From Planctomycetota bacterium (GTDB lineage: Bacteria; Planctomycetota; Planctomycetia; Pirellulales; UBA1268): 13,570 nucleotides of DNA. The notes below the pieces were generated by a model, which ran no database searches, was not told the DNA's origin, and saw only the letters and a list, made by a program, of their open reading frames with translations. Location of the stretch: the NCBI GenBank assembly GCA_003669255.1, contig QWPO01000204.1, positions 1-13,570 on the forward strand, in the 5' to 3' direction. Shown piece by piece: positions 11,466 to 13,570 of the stretch. The position numbers and the translations under genes were made by a program. The first letter of the stretch is position 1, and each line of letters begins with the position of its first letter.

Positions 11466-12047
11466 TCAGGTGGAGGCCCCGCGAAACTCCGGCCGGACGA
11501 CGCCGCGGATGAGCGGGATGAACTCGTCAACGGTCGGCGTCTCCGCCCCCTCCACTTTCGCTTCGTCGTCCCAGCGTCGGAGTCGTACCGCCGCCTCCCA
11601 GTGGGGGTTGCGCCGAAACTCCTCCTGGGCCGCGGCGTCCATCGGGCCGCCCTGCAGCATCAGGCTCGTGACGCTCGGCGGGCTCAGTTGCTCCATGTAC
11701 GCCGGCTCCGTGCCGGTGAGATACCGCTTGGCATCGACATGGAGCCGAACCGGTTCCGTGACGTCGGTGTCGAACCACGGAGCGAGTTTCCGGGCGGCGG
11801 TCACTTCGTGGGCATCGTCGATGCCCTCCTCCGGAGCGTCGTCGGGCAGGTCGTGGAGCATGTGGCCGAGGTCGTGGAGCAGTGCGGCCACGACGAGCGG
11901 GTCGTCGGCACCGTCGCGAAGCGCGCAGGCTGCCGTCTGGAGGGCGTGCTCCCGCTGGTTCACCGACTCGCCGCCGTATTCCGAGTCGCCCTTCTCCGCG
12001 AACAGCCTCATGATCGCCGCCACCGGATCGTCCGTCTTCGTGGTCAT
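11466..12047 (-). CDS. phnZ: PhnZ-like HD-domain diiron oxygenase (TIGR03276, phosphonate operon HD protein)
   Basis: 193 residues, the size of PhnZ (about 190). PhnZ is a mixed-valent diiron oxygenase that cleaves 2-amino-1-hydroxyethylphosphonate to glycine and phosphate. Residues fall at or next to PhnZ numbering: Tyr24 and Glu27 in EYGGESVNQREH, His34, His58-Asp59 in LLHDLGH, His80 in DDAHE, His103 in VRLHVDAKRYL, and Asp160/161 in RLRRWDDEAKV. So both iron sites and the Tyr24/Glu27 substrate-gating pair appear intact. This agreement also supports ATG 12047 as the start, with GGAAG 7 bases upstream. It is first in the operon, 3 bp before phnX. No PhnY hydroxylase is seen nearby, so its real substrate (1-hydroxy-AEP, an N-methylated analogue as for TmpB, or another) is open. 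The symbol marks similarity rather than proven function. Confidence 0.85.
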   Translation of the reverse strand: MTTKTDDPVAAIMRLFAEKGDSEYGGESVNQREHALQTAACALRDGADDPLVVAALLHDLGHMLHDLPDDAPEEGIDDAHEVTAARKLAPWFDTDVTEPVRLHVDAKRYLTGTEPAYMEQLSPPSVTSLMLQGGPMDAAAQEEFRRNPHWEAAVRLRRWDDEAKVEGAETPTVDEFIPLIRGVVRPEFRGAST

Positions 12048-12096
12048 GCTTCAGCTTCCGAGAGTTGGCCGGCCGTGAGTCGGCGAGTGTAGCGAG

Positions 12097-12110
12097 CCGC
12101 CCAGGGGCGG
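12097..12110. repeat. Perfect inverted repeat CCGCCC-AG-GGGCGG
   Basis: Two 6-bp arms (12097-12102 and 12105-12110) with a 2-bp centre, lying between the PHO-like element and a TACACT hexamer (minus strand, 12091-12086). It could be an operator for the minus-strand operon. In GC-rich DNA a 6-bp palindrome can arise by chance. Confidence 0.3.
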
Positions 12111-12111
12111 A

Positions 12112-12129
12112 ATGTCAGTTTTTCGTGAG
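12112..12129 (-). promoter_or_regulatory. Degenerate PHO-box-like element upstream of the HD-phnX-FAD operon
   Basis: Read on the minus strand: CTCACGA, AAAA, CTGACAT. The second heptamer matches the PhoB half-site CTGTCAT at 6 of 7, and the A-only spacer gives the right 11-base period, but the first heptamer matches at only 3 of 7. It ends 64 bases before the HD start codon. PhoB control would suit a phosphorus-scavenging operon. Evidence is weak, from one good half-site. Confidence 0.25.
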
Positions 12130-12134
12130 CGCCG

Positions 12135-12162
12135 CTGGAAGCAATCGGCGCACCGACATAAT
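12135..12162 (+). promoter_or_regulatory. Possible sigma-70-type promoter for the dehydrogenase operon
   Basis: CTGGAA (12135-12140, 3 of 6 to TTGACA) is followed after 16 bases by CATAAT (12157-12162, 5 of 6 to TATAAT). Transcription would begin near 12169, giving a leader of about 47 bases to ATG 12216. The -10 match stands out in GC-rich surroundings; the -35 is weak. Confidence 0.35.
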
Positions 12163-12206
12163 GCCGCCGGAGCGTGGTGATCGCTCGCACGACCGACGAT
12201 TGCGGC

Positions 12207-12212
12207 AGGGAG
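12207..12212 (+). promoter_or_regulatory. Ribosome binding site for the dehydrogenase
   Basis: AGGGAG lies 3 bases before ATG 12216 and 9 bases before ATG 12222. It favours one of these over the upstream GTG codons at 12174 and 12177, which would overlap the proposed promoter's transcribed leader. Confidence 0.5.
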
Positions 12213-12215
12213 ACC

Positions 12216-13331
12216 ATGCGGATGCTTGAGACGGCTGAACGAGCGGTGGCGACGGCGCGTGTCGCCCTGCTAACGCGGCCCGGTGGTTCGCTGGAACTGC
12301 GCGATGTGCCGGTGCCGCCGCTCGGCGAACGGGAAGTGCTCGTGCGCATCGACGCCTGCGCGGTCTGCGGCAGCGATCTGCATACGGCCCATGGCCGACG
12401 GCCGCACCCGCTGCCGGCAATCCTCGGCCACGAGATCGCGGGCACCGTCGTTGCGGTCGGGGCCGGACCCGACGTCGTGGACGTCGTCGGGGAGGCCATC
12501 ACGGCCGGCGAGCAGATCACCTGGAGCGTGTGTGCCTCATGCGGCGAGTGCGACCGCTGCCGCGGAGGCCTGCCGCAGAAGTGCCGGCAGCTCTTCAAGT
12601 ATGGCCATGCGGCAAACGACGAGCATTCCCTGGCGGGCGGCTTTGCCAGTCATGTGGTGCTGCGGCCCGGCACGGCGATCGTGCGGCTACCGGCTGGACT
12701 CACGGCCGTCGCGGCTGCGCCCGCGAGCTGCGCCGTGGCGACCGCGGCGGCTGCGCTTCGGGTCGCCGGTGATCTCCACGGTCGGTCCGTGGTCGTGCTC
12801 GGCGCGGGAATGCTTGGCCTATCGGTTGCGAGTCTGGCAACGGCACGCGGTGCGGCCTCGGTGACTGTCGTCGATTCCAGGCCGGAGCGACTCGACCTTC
12901 TGGCCGCGGCCGCGCCGCAGGCGAACACAGTGCCCTGGTCGGGCGACGAGGCCGGGCTCGAGCATCTCGTGACGGGCGTGCTTGTGGCCGACGGCGCCGA
13001 TGTGGTGGTCGACGCGGGGGGCTCGGTCGCGACGGCCCAGGCCGCGATGCGACTGATCGCGACCGGTGGCACGTGCGTGCTCGCGGGCACGGTGGCACCG
13101 GTCGGAAACGCGGCCTGCGATCCCGAGCGGATTGTTCGTCGGCAGGCGACGATCCGTGGCGTCCACAACTACCGGCCCGAAGATCTTGCTGCGGCCATCA
13201 GCCATCTTGCTTCGCCGGCGGGCGCCGGCCTTGCCTCACTCGTCGGTCCTGTGATGCCGCTCGATGCGATCGACGAGGCGCTGGTGATGGCCGCCGCCGG
13301 CACCGCCGTCCGCGTAGTCGTGACGCCATGA
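12216..13331 (+). CDS. Zinc-dependent alcohol dehydrogenase, phosphonate-catabolism-associated (TIGR03366 type)
   Basis: 371 residues, medium-chain dehydrogenase fold. Catalytic zinc ligands are Cys51 (ACAVCGSDLH), His72-Glu73 (LGHEIAG) and Cys172 (PASCAVATA). The structural zinc lobe has Cys109, Cys112, Cys115 and Cys123 (CGECDRCRGGLPQKC); the GLPQKC wording is typical of the phosphonate-associated subgroup. The NAD(P) fold has VVVLGAGMLGLSVASLA (G196xG198xxG201) followed by VTVVDSRPER, whose Asp suggests NAD. The reaction is unproven. A sensible inference is oxidation of a hydroxyalkyl phosphonate such as 2-hydroxyethylphosphonate to phosphonoacetaldehyde for PhnX; handling the acetaldehyde that PhnX releases is the alternative. 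It diverges from the HD-phnX-FAD operon and overlaps the transporter gene by 4 bp (ATGA). Start chosen by AGGGAG; ATG 12222 is nearly as good and GTG 12174 would add 14 residues. Confidence 0.85.
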   Translation: MRMLETAERAVATARVALLTRPGGSLELRDVPVPPLGEREVLVRIDACAVCGSDLHTAHGRRPHPLPAILGHEIAGTVVAVGAGPDVVDVVGEAITAGEQITWSVCASCGECDRCRGGLPQKCRQLFKYGHAANDEHSLAGGFASHVVLRPGTAIVRLPAGLTAVAAAPASCAVATAAAALRVAGDLHGRSVVVLGAGMLGLSVASLATARGAASVTVVDSRPERLDLLAAAAPQANTVPWSGDEAGLEHLVTGVLVADGADVVVDAGGSVATAQAAMRLIATGGTCVLAGTVAPVGNAACDPERIVRRQATIRGVHNYRPEDLAAAISHLASPAGAGLASLVGPVMPLDAIDEALVMAAAGTAVRVVVTP

Positions 13332-13570
13332 CGAGCGAGGTGCTGCGCCGCGGCCGGACGACCTCGCTGAAAGCCTGGCAAGTTCGCATTTTCGCGATCA
13401 CGTGGCTCGCCTACGCCGGCTTCTATCTGACGCGAAAAAGCTTGTCGGTGGCGAAGATCGAACTCAAGAAGCCCGAGGTGTGGGGGCTCTCGACGGAGAC
13501 GCTCGCCGCCGTCGATGGCGGGTATCTCATCGCCTACGCGGCTGGGCAGTTGCTCTGGGGCGTGCTTGGC
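13328..13570 (+). CDS. MFS transporter, organophosphate:phosphate antiporter (GlpT-like) family, N-terminal part
   Basis: First 81 residues; the gene runs off the right edge. A short basic cytoplasmic tail leads into a first membrane helix, IFAITWLAYAGFYLTRKSLS, and then a second, LAAVDGGYLIAYAAGQLLWG. The YLTRKSLSVAK segment corresponds to the helix-1 YLVRKNF motif of GlpT, and Arg36 matches GlpT Arg45, which binds the phosphate group. This places it in the OPA family of sugar-phosphate, glycerol-3-phosphate and phosphonate carriers. The start ATG overlaps the dehydrogenase stop (ATGA), so the two are translationally coupled. In this context it probably imports a phosphonate, perhaps in exchange for phosphate; the substrate cannot be read from this fragment. 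Confidence 0.8.
   Translation, partial: MTSEVLRRGRTTSLKAWQVRIFAITWLAYAGFYLTRKSLSVAKIELKKPEVWGLSTETLAAVDGGYLIAYAAGQLLWGVLG

Larger units (their letters stand above)
12048..12215. promoter_or_regulatory. Divergent promoter region between the two phosphonate operons
   Basis: 168 bp separating the minus-strand HD-phnX-FAD operon from the plus-strand dehydrogenase-transporter operon. Since both sets work on phosphonates, this region should carry both promoters and any shared control. It contains a plus-strand -35/-10-like pair, a degenerate PHO-box-like element and a perfect 6-bp inverted repeat, each described separately. It is too short and featureless for a riboswitch. Confidence 0.6.

Noticed and set aside
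12086..12118. Minus-strand sigma-70 promoter formed by CTGACA and TACACT.
   Set aside because: The hexamers are 21 bases apart, outside the normal 16-18, so they cannot form a standard promoter together.
12044..12598. Minus-strand open frame of 184 codons across the divergent spacer and the start of the dehydrogenase.
   Set aside because: It is opposite the zinc-binding region of a well-supported gene and has no recognisable domain.

Overview
The window looks like a piece of a GC-rich planctomycete chromosome, probably from the Pirellulales side of Planctomycetota. Three things point there: a giant autotransporter-repeat surface protein with PEP-CTERM and dockerin-like elements, a DUF1559 pseudopilin-like protein right behind it, and a phosphonate-catabolism cluster of the type carrying TIGR03364, TIGR03276 and TIGR03366 family proteins. 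The taxonomic call is inference from gene content.

Bases 2-8632 (+) are one uninterrupted reading frame of at least 2,876 codons, cut by the left window edge. It encodes a repeat-rich, predicted beta-helical exported protein. It looks like two complete PEP-CTERM proteins joined in frame. The first part has one long repeat module and ends in a typical planctomycete pre-sorting region and a PEP-CTERM signal (2210-2284). With no stop codon, the frame runs straight into a classical signal peptide (about 2252-2338). The second part holds two DNRLRE-type domains, three more repeat modules, a two-loop dockerin-like segment and a second, terminal PEP-CTERM signal. About eleven autotransporter-associated beta-strand repeats are spread along the frame. 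Three modules of about 1.44 kb each (143-1588, 4514-5941, 6332-7767) are clearly paralogous.

Bases 8656-9510 (+) encode a DUF1559 protein with a prepilin-type N-terminus. It starts 23 bases after the giant gene and may share its transcript.

Bases 9532-12047 (-) form a tight three-gene operon, transcribed right to left: a PhnZ-like HD-domain mixed-valent diiron oxygenase, phosphonoacetaldehyde hydrolase (phnX), and a FAD-dependent oxidoreductase of the phosphonate-associated TIGR03364 type. Diverging from it across 168 bp is a + strand pair: a zinc-dependent alcohol dehydrogenase of the phosphonate-associated TIGR03366 type and the first 81 codons of an OPA-family (GlpT-like) MFS transporter, which overlap by 4 bp. 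A plausible reading is that the transporter imports small phosphonates. The FAD enzyme (from AEP or N-methyl-AEP) and perhaps the dehydrogenase (from a hydroxyalkyl phosphonate) would feed phosphonoacetaldehyde to PhnX, which releases phosphate and acetaldehyde. The HD oxygenase would cleave a 1-hydroxylated aminophosphonate separately. No PhnW transaminase and no PhnY hydroxylase lie in the window. There is no gene-free stretch over 300 bases.
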